The position numbers and the translations under genes are program-made. The notes under the pieces were generated by a model. The model saw only the letters and a list, made by a program, of their open reading frames with translations, was not told the DNA's origin and did no database searches. From Pontibacter sp. HSC-14F20 (lineage in GTDB: Bacteria > Bacteroidota > Bacteroidia > Cytophagales > Hymenobacteraceae): a stretch of DNA of 64,000 nucleotides. This document shows, piece after piece, positions 57,373 through 64,000 of this stretch. How positions within the stretch are numbered: position 1 is the stretch's first letter; every line of letters starts with the position of its first letter. Location of the stretch: positions 62,001 to 126,000 of the forward strand of contig NZ_JAHZTC010000002.1 in the NCBI RefSeq assembly GCF_019599265.1, in the 5' to 3' direction.

Positions 57373-57936
57373 ATGGTCATTGATATAAATCAGAAGAAGA
57401 TTGCCTTCGGGGACAAGTATCGAATATACATCAACGGAGAACAGAAGTTCTCTGCCTCGACAGCAATAATAAGCCTTCTCCCATCAATATACCTGTTCAA
57501 CAATAATAAGACTTCCACTAGATTAACCATAGATAAGAAGATGTCATGGTTCAAGACTAAGTATAAAATTGGACTGTGGGATGGAGGAAGTATCAACTTC
57601 ACATCTGCGTCATTCTGAAGGCTTCACTACCAGTGCCAGGATGGTGGTGACCTGTATGATATTTATGGGCATAAGGGTCGTAAGTATTCAGTTTACAAAA
57701 ATGATGTGCAGGTAGCTTGGTGGGACAAGGAGATGGTTTCCTGGTTTGAGGGGGACAACTACAGAATTGTTGCAGATGATGATAGCAACGTTGAGCTTAT
57801 CATCAGGTTTTGCTTGATAATCGATAATCAACACAGCAGTGATGACAACGGTAACACAGTCACGTTTGACTTTGGTAACATTGGCCCACAAGCGAAAGAG
57901 TTTGACTCAGAGTGGAAAGCAAAGCAGCTTCAATAA
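57373..57936 (+). pseudogene. Gene of unknown family interrupted by one in-frame TGA
   Basis: Two open frames, 57373-57618 and 57706-57936, are in the same register and separated only by TGA at 57616-57618. Reading through gives one 187-residue protein in which the stop replaces a residue in INFTSASF-x-RLHYQCQDGG; TGG (Trp) to TGA is the simplest change. The pattern of short beta strands with repeated WD, YDIYGHKGRKYSVYKND and WWDKEMVSWFEGDNYRIV resembles tubby/LURP-one-like (YxjI, DUF567) proteins. It is probably a recent pseudogene. AT-rich, directly preceded by a cassette-boundary-like segment. Confidence 0.7.
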
Positions 57937-57947
57937 AAGCAAAGCAA

Positions 57948-57985
57948 ATGCCAACAAGAGCTAAAACACACTATGCGTGCTTTAG
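57948..57985. repeat. Inverted repeat after the broken gene
   Basis: ATGCCAAC (the complement of the GTTGGCAT at 57347-57354) is followed by gctaaaacacac / gtgctttagc, an imperfect hairpin with loop tatgc. Together with the upstream GTTGGCAT it brackets the broken gene like a cassette; no partner GTTGGCAT closes the right-hand site. Confidence 0.35.
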
Positions 57986-58014
57986 CCAAGACATTCGACA
58001 TGCTTATACAGCAG

Positions 58015-58052
58015 CGGCTGCCTTTTTCCGAAAGCAGCCGTTCCTGTTTCTT
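58015..58052. terminator. Terminator between the broken gene and the CPBP gene
   Basis: cggctgc (58015-58021) pairs with gcagccg (58034-58040), followed by ttcctgtttctttt. Confidence 0.6.
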
Positions 58053-58080
58053 TTATTCTCGAATTTTTGGTATAAAAACA

Positions 58081-58836
58081 TCAGACACCAGTGCTATACC
58101 TGACTTCACGAGGCTTCCTGTAGGACTCCCATAAAATTAATAGAACCAACAAAAGGGCCCAACAACCTGCCAGTATCCAGGTGCTGGCATCACCAGAGGT
58201 GGAAGTAGTGGTAAATAAGGTTCTGGTTGATTCGTAAGCGATATTAGCACCCCAGTGTATGCCGAAGGCAAGCCAGAGTGATTTGGTGATGATGACCGCA
58301 TAGGCAAGGACCAGACCTAGTAACGTAAGATAAGAGAGGACTGCCACACCATCACCTAACCGCCAGATGTGATTTAGAACATAAATTAAAGCGGAAAGCA
58401 GCACCCAGTAGGCTGGCTTCATGTACTTTTGCAGGTGGGCATAAGGGTAGCCTCGCGTTAAAATATCTTCCGCGATAGAAGGAATCGCGGTCATGAGCAG
58501 GAGCATGGGCAGCTGTCCGGCAAAAGCTGCGATGGAGGTGCTGGAAACTATACTTTCATACTCAAGGAAAATTGAAGTATAGAAAGACAGCACAAAGAAT
58601 ATCAGACCCAGCAATAGCCCCACCATGAGCTGCCCCAGCCAATTGGATTTCAGCCCCAAACCATAGCCTCCGAGTCCCGGCCATCCCTGCGCTTTCGCCA
58701 GGAAAAAAGCAGCCACTAAAAACCCGATTTTGAATACAGCCATTATCCAAAAGAAAGAGAAAAACTCGGGAAAATGGTAGATGGCAAAGAGGAGTAGAAA
58801 CCCAGGCAGGAATGAGAGTAAACTACGTTTAAGCAT
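58081..58836 (-). CDS. CPBP-family intramembrane metalloprotease
   Basis: A 251-residue membrane protein with about seven hydrophobic segments. The CPBP active-site motifs are visible in altered form: AEDILTRGYPYAHL (family EExxxR), IYVLNHIWRL (family FxxxH) and AFGIHWGANIAYE (HxxxN). The first motif has Asp instead of the second Glu. Members cleave prenylated or other membrane substrates, or act in bacteriocin self-immunity. The substitution could reduce activity. No cotranscribed neighbour. Confidence 0.85.
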   Translation of the reverse strand: MLKRSLLSFLPGFLLLFAIYHFPEFFSFFWIMAVFKIGFLVAAFFLAKAQGWPGLGGYGLGLKSNWLGQLMVGLLLGLIFFVLSFYTSIFLEYESIVSSTSIAAFAGQLPMLLLMTAIPSIAEDILTRGYPYAHLQKYMKPAYWVLLSALIYVLNHIWRLGDGVAVLSYLTLLGLVLAYAVIITKSLWLAFGIHWGANIAYESTRTLFTTTSTSGDASTWILAGCWALLLVLLILWESYRKPREVRYSTGV

Positions 58837-59004
58837 TGCTAGTGATAAGAGCCATTAGGAGCCCTCAAGCCGCAATAATAATTTAAATTGTAAGCACTTA
58901 CAATATGTGAGGAAGGGTAAATTTTAGGTGGCAAGGTATGCGTTTTACAACCCTGACAGACAACCTGTTTTATTGTCAATGAGCGCAAATTCAGAGGAAG
59001 TGTA

Positions 59005-59466
59005 TTACTCCTTTACCACCTCACTCAGTTTCTCTAACACCATCCCCATTTTACTGAGCACGGCTTGCTGCTTACTTAACTCAAAATCTCGTTTTAAATC
59101 ATTGGGGTGGCGGTAGCTCAGGTGTACCAGGCCATTTTCATCTTCCCATACCAGCAGGCGCAAAGGCAGGTGCAGGCCGGTACGCTGGTCGGCTTGCATG
59201 AGGTTGGTGCCTACAAGCGGATTGCCAAAGATAAGCACATGCGTGGGTCTGAGTTCCAGGCCCTTGTCTGCGGCGGCTTTGGCGTGGTCTACTTCCGCGA
59301 TCAGGTTGATGCCCATTCCTTGTATGGCCGCTCGAAGTTTAGTCAGCGTTTCTCCCATACTGTAGGCGCTCGGTTTTGTGACAAGTTGCGCCGACTGGGA
59401 AGATTGTGCTATACCTGCACAAGCAGTGCAGAACAAAAGGAGAAGGGCGAATGTAAAGTGCTTCAT
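59005..59466 (-). CDS. Secreted DUF302 protein
   Basis: About 153 residues from ATG 59466 (MKHFTFALLLLFCTACAG), which gives a signal peptide; the frame extends to 59496 inside the upstream gene. The DUF302 core is plain: GMGINLIAEVDHAKAAADKG, RPTHVLIFGNPLVGTNLMQA, LPLRLLVWEDENG and VHLSYRHPNDL. Role unknown; the family is thought to bind small ligands. It starts 5 bp before the stop of the upstream PagL-like gene, so the two are linked. Confidence 0.85.
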   Translation of the reverse strand: MKHFTFALLLLFCTACAGIAQSSQSAQLVTKPSAYSMGETLTKLRAAIQGMGINLIAEVDHAKAAADKGLELRPTHVLIFGNPLVGTNLMQADQRTGLHLPLRLLVWEDENGLVHLSYRHPNDLKRDFELSKQQAVLSKMGMVLEKLSEVVKE

Positions 59467-59470
59467 CTTT

Positions 59471-60592
59471 TTAAAATCTAAACCCGATACGGGCATCCAG
59501 AAAATCAGCTACATGGCGGTGGGCCTTCAGGTTGATCCCGTAGAACATACGCCCGTTGGTGTGGTATTCCAGGCCCCAGCGCTGGTACACCGGGTCGCGG
59601 GCTTTGTAGGGGGAGTATACGTAGACACCAAGTTGCTGATTAAAGCGGAAGCGCCCGATGCGCAGCTCATGCCCCACCAGCAATGCACCACGCTGAAAAT
59701 TACGCCTATCTTCTTCGTTTTGCAATTGTTTTCGCAAGGTATAGTCTGCTATCCATTCTGCCCCGCCGGTCAGGGCGCTGATGCGGCCAATGGGCTGACT
59801 CACGTAGACCGTTATACCCAGCAGTGGCAATTTGCTTGAAGGCTCGTCGCGGCGATCTTTGCCTGTGCCAAACATAGCCACCAGAAAATTGCGCTCCTGC
59901 AGCTCCTGCATACCCGCTGACAATTGCCTTACAGGGAAAGCGGCGGGACGAAGAGCATAATTGAGCCCCAGTGTAACCGACGGAAAATTGATGCCTTTAT
60001 TCGGTTGCCTCAGTCCCCCGTTTGAGATATGCTTATACGTGCCGCCTGCCCGTAACATCCAGCGCTCACTTAGCCGGTAATTGCCCAGCAGGTTAAACTC
60101 CAGCGGAAAGCTAATCCGCGTGCTGTAGAAAAGATTATCCGGGTTGGTTTCAGGATCATAGATATTGTCCATATAAGCCAGCCCGGCCCCGAAGCGGAAG
60201 GATAGGCTGAAGCGACGGTGCGTCGAAAGGAAAGGCTCCACATACAGGAGCAAAATATAGGCACTGCCCAAAATATCCGGATTATCGAAGTTGTAATAAG
60301 CAAGTGCGGCACCCAGCCTGGGGTAGCCTTGCAGGTACTGCCAGGCACGTTCGTTGGTAAAGTGCAAACTCATATCCGCTTCTATACCCCAGGGATTGGA
60401 ACCGGAAATATCCCGGATGTCCCTCGAGTGCGGAATGATAAAGCCTGTGTGGCCAGTGAGACCGATGTTGATCGCGGCCCGGGAGGAATCGCTTTGCAGG
60501 GTGGCGCTAGCCGGCACCGGCATGCATAACATCAACAGGACCAGAACTGCGGATGTTAAAGAGTTGATATGAAAGCGTCCTGCCTCTTTCAT
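59471..60592 (-). CDS. Acyloxyacyl hydrolase / PagL-like outer-membrane protein
   Basis: A 373-residue protein with signal peptide SLTSAVLVLLMLCMPVPASA. The beta-barrel part contains LGAALAYYNFDNPDILG, LSFRFGAGLAYMDNIYDP and the lipid-A-deacylase motif YKHISNGGLRQPNKGINF (His-Ser pair of PagL). The second half is another barrel-like region ending DFLDARIGFRF. It would remove the 3-O-acyl chain of lipid A in the outer membrane. Length is greater than classical PagL but normal for Bacteroidetes members. Confidence 0.85.
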   Translation of the reverse strand: MKEAGRFHINSLTSAVLVLLMLCMPVPASATLQSDSSRAAINIGLTGHTGFIIPHSRDIRDISGSNPWGIEADMSLHFTNERAWQYLQGYPRLGAALAYYNFDNPDILGSAYILLLYVEPFLSTHRRFSLSFRFGAGLAYMDNIYDPETNPDNLFYSTRISFPLEFNLLGNYRLSERWMLRAGGTYKHISNGGLRQPNKGINFPSVTLGLNYALRPAAFPVRQLSAGMQELQERNFLVAMFGTGKDRRDEPSSKLPLLGITVYVSQPIGRISALTGGAEWIADYTLRKQLQNEEDRRNFQRGALLVGHELRIGRFRFNQQLGVYVYSPYKARDPVYQRWGLEYHTNGRMFYGINLKAHRHVADFLDARIGFRF

Positions 60593-60617
60593 CTTTATTA
60601 AATTTCTTCGAATAGGC

Positions 60618-61544
60618 TCACCTCACCTTTAAATCTTCTATTGGCCAGTCCGCCAGTTTTGCGCCGGCTTGGTAGGCGCTTTCCAGGAAGTGAAGCAGGG
60701 CTTGGCGCGGGTTTTCTTCTTTGCGGAGGTCTTCGTAGGGCAGCAGCGCCATCGGGCTGCCGTTGGAATCAACCCAGGAGGCCGTTTTCGGTTTGAGCGG
60801 CTCTTTGTCTATACCCTCCGGCGACGGGTAGGTATAAGAATAAAAGGCCGGAAACTGTACCTTGTCATCTCCGGGCCAGAAACCGAAACTGATCACCTCA
60901 TGCGAGTAAGCATTACGTTCTACCAAGCTGGCATCTTCCCGAACAGGTAGTTTTTTGCCTGAAAATCGGGTCACGGTCAGGTCGATGTGGTGCCAGTAGA
61001 ATTGCACCGGGCAGGTTTTACCGTAGAAGTGTCCGCTGAACTCCTTCATGACTTCATCTGTCACGGTCAGCACCCGCCAGTAAGCGTTTACCTGATCTGC
61101 ATGGTATGTCGCGTGGGTATGATCCTCAGCAAAAGGGATGTCGCTCTTATTGTCGTATGGTTTGGCGAGAATCTCTACCTTAATGCCCAGCACATCCAGC
61201 GATTTCATGACAGCGGTATAAAACTCTGAAACACTTAACCCGTCCTGCAGCTTGATCTCTTCCTGGGCACCTGTGCTTGTATTAATGCGGAGCTGGTGGT
61301 CAATGAAATCGAAGTCGATCTCGAAGGTATAGAACTTGTAAGGTATAGGGCCCGTTGTGAGCCCGCGCGCGTTCACATACAGGGTAACATGCCACCAATG
61401 GTTGAGCGGAGGCATGAGTGTCAGGCGTATCTTGCCCACGATCTGCAGGTATAAGTGCAGTGTGTCCTTGGTGGCCTCCCATTCCGCCAGGGGCAGAGGA
61501 GGAAGCTCAAATTCGCTGGTATCAGGTATAGGATTCTGTGGCAT
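60618..61544 (-). CDS. DUF5996-family protein
   Basis: About 308 residues from ATG 61544 (MPQNPIPDTSEFELPPLPLAEWEATKDTLH is split here to its opening and the LAEWEATKDT motif). The frame extends to 61688 but the extra 48 residues do not resemble the family. Landmarks: LHLYLQIVGKIRLTLMPPLN, NHWWHVTLYVNARGLTTG, FEIDFDFIDHQL and FWPGDDKVQFPAFYSYTYP. These are hallmarks of DUF5996; function unknown, cytoplasmic. Confidence 0.85.
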   Translation of the reverse strand: MPQNPIPDTSEFELPPLPLAEWEATKDTLHLYLQIVGKIRLTLMPPLNHWWHVTLYVNARGLTTGPIPYKFYTFEIDFDFIDHQLRINTSTGAQEEIKLQDGLSVSEFYTAVMKSLDVLGIKVEILAKPYDNKSDIPFAEDHTHATYHADQVNAYWRVLTVTDEVMKEFSGHFYGKTCPVQFYWHHIDLTVTRFSGKKLPVREDASLVERNAYSHEVISFGFWPGDDKVQFPAFYSYTYPSPEGIDKEPLKPKTASWVDSNGSPMALLPYEDLRKEENPRQALLHFLESAYQAGAKLADWPIEDLKVR

Positions 61545-61813
61545 GGCTTCGTTCAGTTGCTTCTGTTTTATACCGGGCACAGGCCGATTGGTTTTGAGAT
61601 TTTGGTGAAGTACAAGGTATAGCGAAGTGTTTTCAGGGCCGGGAGATGCTTTTAATAAACATTTATGCAAGCTTTCCTCAAAAGGCATGACAAATTCACT
61701 TACAAAATTTATATTAGCAGTTGAGTATTCTTTGGCAATGTTCGTATACCTGCGTCTGTCCGGAAGCCCTTTTGCTCCGACCCGATTCGGGATTTCTTTT
61801 AACCCCTGAAAAC

Positions 61814-63919
61814 ATGCTGATCAATAAGGTTTCTGATCAAATAAAACGTAGTAAATACATCAGCCGCGACCTGAGCTGGCTGCGTTTTAACTACCGCGTG
61901 CTCGACCAGGCCCGCGACACCAGCCGCTCCATTTTCGACCGGCTCAAGTTTATGGCCATCACGGCTTCCAACCTCGACGAGTTTTTTATGATTCGGGTAG
62001 GCAGCTTGTACAACTACATCGACTACGGCAAAGAGCGACTGGATTATTCGGGTCTGCGCGAAATGCCTTTCCGCAAAAAACTGCTCGACTACGCCCACCG
62101 TTTCGTCAACGACCAGTACCTGACGTTCAATAACGAACTGGCCGAGCTGTTTGAGAAGAATGGCTTTGATATATTGAAAGTAGGTGACCTGACCGAAATT
62201 GAGCAGAAGAAGGTTGACAGCTACTTCAAAAATACGATCTACCCGCTGCTCACGCCCATGGTGTTCGACAACTACCACGGTTTTCCGCTGCTCATGAACC
62301 AACTGCTGACTTTTGGCGTGGTCACCCGGACCACCGAGGAGCAGAAGGCGCAGGACCGCGTGACTTTTGTGCAGATTCCGCAGAACCTGGCCCGTTTTTA
62401 CGAGATCAACCGTAAGGACAAAATCGTTTTCGTACCAATCGAGGAAATCATTCGCTGGAAAATCAAAAAGCTGTTCCGTAACGTGGACATCGTATCAGCA
62501 AACCTATTCCGCATTACCCGCAACGGGGACTTTACGCTGGAGGAGTCGGACGACATTGAAGCGGATTTTGTGCAGGAGATCAAATCGAAATTAAAGACAC
62601 GCAAGAAGGGCCGTGTGGTGCGTTTGGAAATTGAGCGCAACCCATCTCAGTTTATGATGAAGGTGCTGAAGGAGCGCTGGGTCATCGATAATGCCAATGT
62701 CTTCACGATCACAACTATGATCGATTTGCGGGGCCTGTGGCAGATTATCAATCACCGGCAGTTCAAGGACAAAGGCTTTAAGCAACCCGCACCGGTTATT
62801 CCCCTTAGTTTGCCAGCCGAGTCGGTGGATATGTTTGAGTATCTGAAGGCGCATGACGTGCTGTTGCATCACCCTTACAACAACATGGACCCGGTGGTGC
62901 AACTGCTGGAACGGGCCGCAGAAGACCCCTATGTGCTGGGCATCAAGCAGACGATTTACCGCCTGGCTGATCAGTCCCGGGTAACGGCCGCCCTCCTGAA
63001 AGCCGCCGAAAATGGCAAGCACGTATCGGTTTTATTTGAGGTGAAGGCCCGTTTTGACGAGGAGAAAAACCTGCGGGAAGGCGAGCGTCTGGAAAAAGCA
63101 GGCTGTTTTGTGATCTACGGCATCAGCAAGTATAAAACGCACACCAAAATGCTCATGATCATTCGTAAGGAAGGGGAGAAGGTAACGCGCTACGTGCACA
63201 TCGGCAGCGGCAACTATAATGAGCAGACGGCCCGCCTCTATACTGACATCAGTCTGCTAACCACTAATGAGGTGTATGCGCACGACGTGTCAGAGTTTTT
63301 CAATGTTATCACAGGTCACTCCAGACCGAATGAATACAAGTACCTGCTTACTTCACCCAAAGCGATGCGGTCGCAGCTTATCGAACTGATCCGGAATGAG
63401 GCGCGCAATGCCAAGAAAGGCCTGAAAAGCGGCATCGTGATCAAGATCAACTCGCTGGAAGACAAGGAAGTGATCGATGAGTTTTACAAAGCCTCGAAGG
63501 CGGGTGTGCCTATCAAACTGATCGTGCGCGGCATCTGCTGTCTGCGACCAGGGCGTGAAGAACTGAGTGAGAATATATCGGTGAAGTCGATTGTAGGAGA
63601 GTACCTGGAGCATAGCCGCATTTTTTACTTCCACAACAACGGAGACTCGAAAGTATACGGTGGCAGCGCCGACATCATGGTGCGCAGTTTTGACCGCCGG
63701 GTCGAGGCACTTTTTCTGATCGTAAACGAAGAGCTAAAGAAAGAGGCGATCAACATCCTGTACTACAACCTGCTCGACAACCAGAATTCCTACATCATGC
63801 GCGAAGAAGGCACCTACTCCCGAAAAAAACCAGCCGCTAGCGAAGACATCGTAGACGTGCATAAACTATTTTACAAGAAGGTTTTTGAGGATGCTGCGCA
63901 GGAAGTAGAGTTGGTATAA
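61814..63919 (+). CDS. ppk1: Polyphosphate kinase 1
   Basis: About 701 residues from ATG 61814 (MLINKVSDQIKRSKYISRDL); the frame opens earlier at 61721 but that segment lacks family character. N-terminal: ISRDLSWLRFNYRVLDQA and AITASNLDEFFMIRVGSL. The phosphorylated histidine lies in YKTHTKMLMIIRKEGE and the second in GSGNYNEQTARLYTD; the C-terminal YGGSADIMVRSFDRRVEALF is typical. It makes polyphosphate from ATP reversibly. Divergent from the DUF5996 gene, sharing a 270-bp start region. Confidence 0.95.
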   Translation: MLINKVSDQIKRSKYISRDLSWLRFNYRVLDQARDTSRSIFDRLKFMAITASNLDEFFMIRVGSLYNYIDYGKERLDYSGLREMPFRKKLLDYAHRFVNDQYLTFNNELAELFEKNGFDILKVGDLTEIEQKKVDSYFKNTIYPLLTPMVFDNYHGFPLLMNQLLTFGVVTRTTEEQKAQDRVTFVQIPQNLARFYEINRKDKIVFVPIEEIIRWKIKKLFRNVDIVSANLFRITRNGDFTLEESDDIEADFVQEIKSKLKTRKKGRVVRLEIERNPSQFMMKVLKERWVIDNANVFTITTMIDLRGLWQIINHRQFKDKGFKQPAPVIPLSLPAESVDMFEYLKAHDVLLHHPYNNMDPVVQLLERAAEDPYVLGIKQTIYRLADQSRVTAALLKAAENGKHVSVLFEVKARFDEEKNLREGERLEKAGCFVIYGISKYKTHTKMLMIIRKEGEKVTRYVHIGSGNYNEQTARLYTDISLLTTNEVYAHDVSEFFNVITGHSRPNEYKYLLTSPKAMRSQLIELIRNEARNAKKGLKSGIVIKINSLEDKEVIDEFYKASKAGVPIKLIVRGICCLRPGREELSENISVKSIVGEYLEHSRIFYFHNNGDSKVYGGSADIMVRSFDRRVEALFLIVNEELKKEAINILYYNLLDNQNSYIMREEGTYSRKKPAASEDIVDVHKLFYKKVFEDAAQEVELV

Positions 63920-63923
63920 TCTC

Positions 63924-63955
63924 AGCCCCCTTCTGATAACAGGAGGGGGCTTTTG
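63924..63955 (+). terminator. Terminator of ppk1
   Basis: agccccct (63924-63931) pairs with agggggct (63944-63951), followed by ttttgg, five bases after the stop. Confidence 0.88.
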
Positions 63956-64000
63956 GTTGAATCAGGATTTGAGGGTTAGAAAGGATTTTTCAGGATTGAG

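Overview
The window looks like a chromosomal segment from a Bacteroidota bacterium, most likely Cytophagales (Hymenobacteraceae / Pontibacter-like). Reasons: a secreted giant protein with a type IX secretion (T9SS) C-terminal sorting domain, promoters of the Bacteroidetes type (TTTG - about 19-20 nt - TAnnTTTG) in front of tRNAs and of the methionine operon, almost no Shine-Dalgarno sequences, BatA/BatC-like genes, a YfhM/PbpC pair and a MetY-MetX-Hom operon. The family assignment is inference from protein style; no marker search was possible.

Layout. 1-1364: truncated SDR/epimerase-DUF2867 gene (minus). 1556-5650: methionine locus with promoter, SAM-I riboswitch, a Cys-rich leader ORF followed by a hairpin, then metY-metX-hom. 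5918-6610: lipoprotein made of subtilisin-prodomain-like sequence. 6708-9177: lysC-lysA (minus). 9359-13759: T9SS-exported repeat protein. 14215-20461: biotin cluster bioB-bioF-bioD-HEAT-bioA-ketoacyl synthase (minus). 20773-22717: membrane protein and DEAD-box helicase. 22782-29840 (minus): TreS-like GH13 enzyme, GNAT, PH-like membrane protein, MORN-type repeat protein, HEAT protein, thiolase. 30122-36390: S9 peptidase, hot-dog thioesterases, YjdM/PhnA, SRPBCC, a frameshifted VOC gene, a duplicated terminator, and a TetR regulator with two matching operator sites. 36443-38379: BatC/BatA-like pair. 38700-39119: tRNA-Ser(GCU), tRNA-Pro(UGG), tRNA-Arg(UCU). 39341-47139: pbpC and alpha-2-macroglobulin. 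47140-51576: accessory-looking island (DUF2750, two methyltransferases, rifampin ADP-ribosyltransferase arr, orphan/truncated type III-like DNA methyltransferase). 51901-54740: cupin, a copper/cytochrome operon (lipoprotein, SCO1, cytochrome c), DMT protein. 55187-57145: gyrB. 57373-57936: gene with an internal TGA. 58081-61544 (minus): CPBP protease, DUF302, PagL-like, DUF5996. 61814-63919: ppk1.

The strongest unusual signals are (a) the stacked control of the methionine operon: a SAM-I riboswitch followed by a 45-codon ORF whose last eight residues hold six cysteines, with a hairpin overlapping those codons, as expected for cysteine-sensing attenuation; (b) a window-wide excess of the hexamer GGTATA/TATACC (often CAGGTATA/TATACCTG) in genes and intergenic DNA alike, which forces use of the Ile codon ATA and is also built into a perfect 19-bp inverted repeat between convergent genes; (c) small, AT-richer accessory genes around arr, with a short sequence motif shared with the 5' flank of the broken gene after gyrB.

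No rRNA operon, CRISPR array, transposase or prophage was seen.
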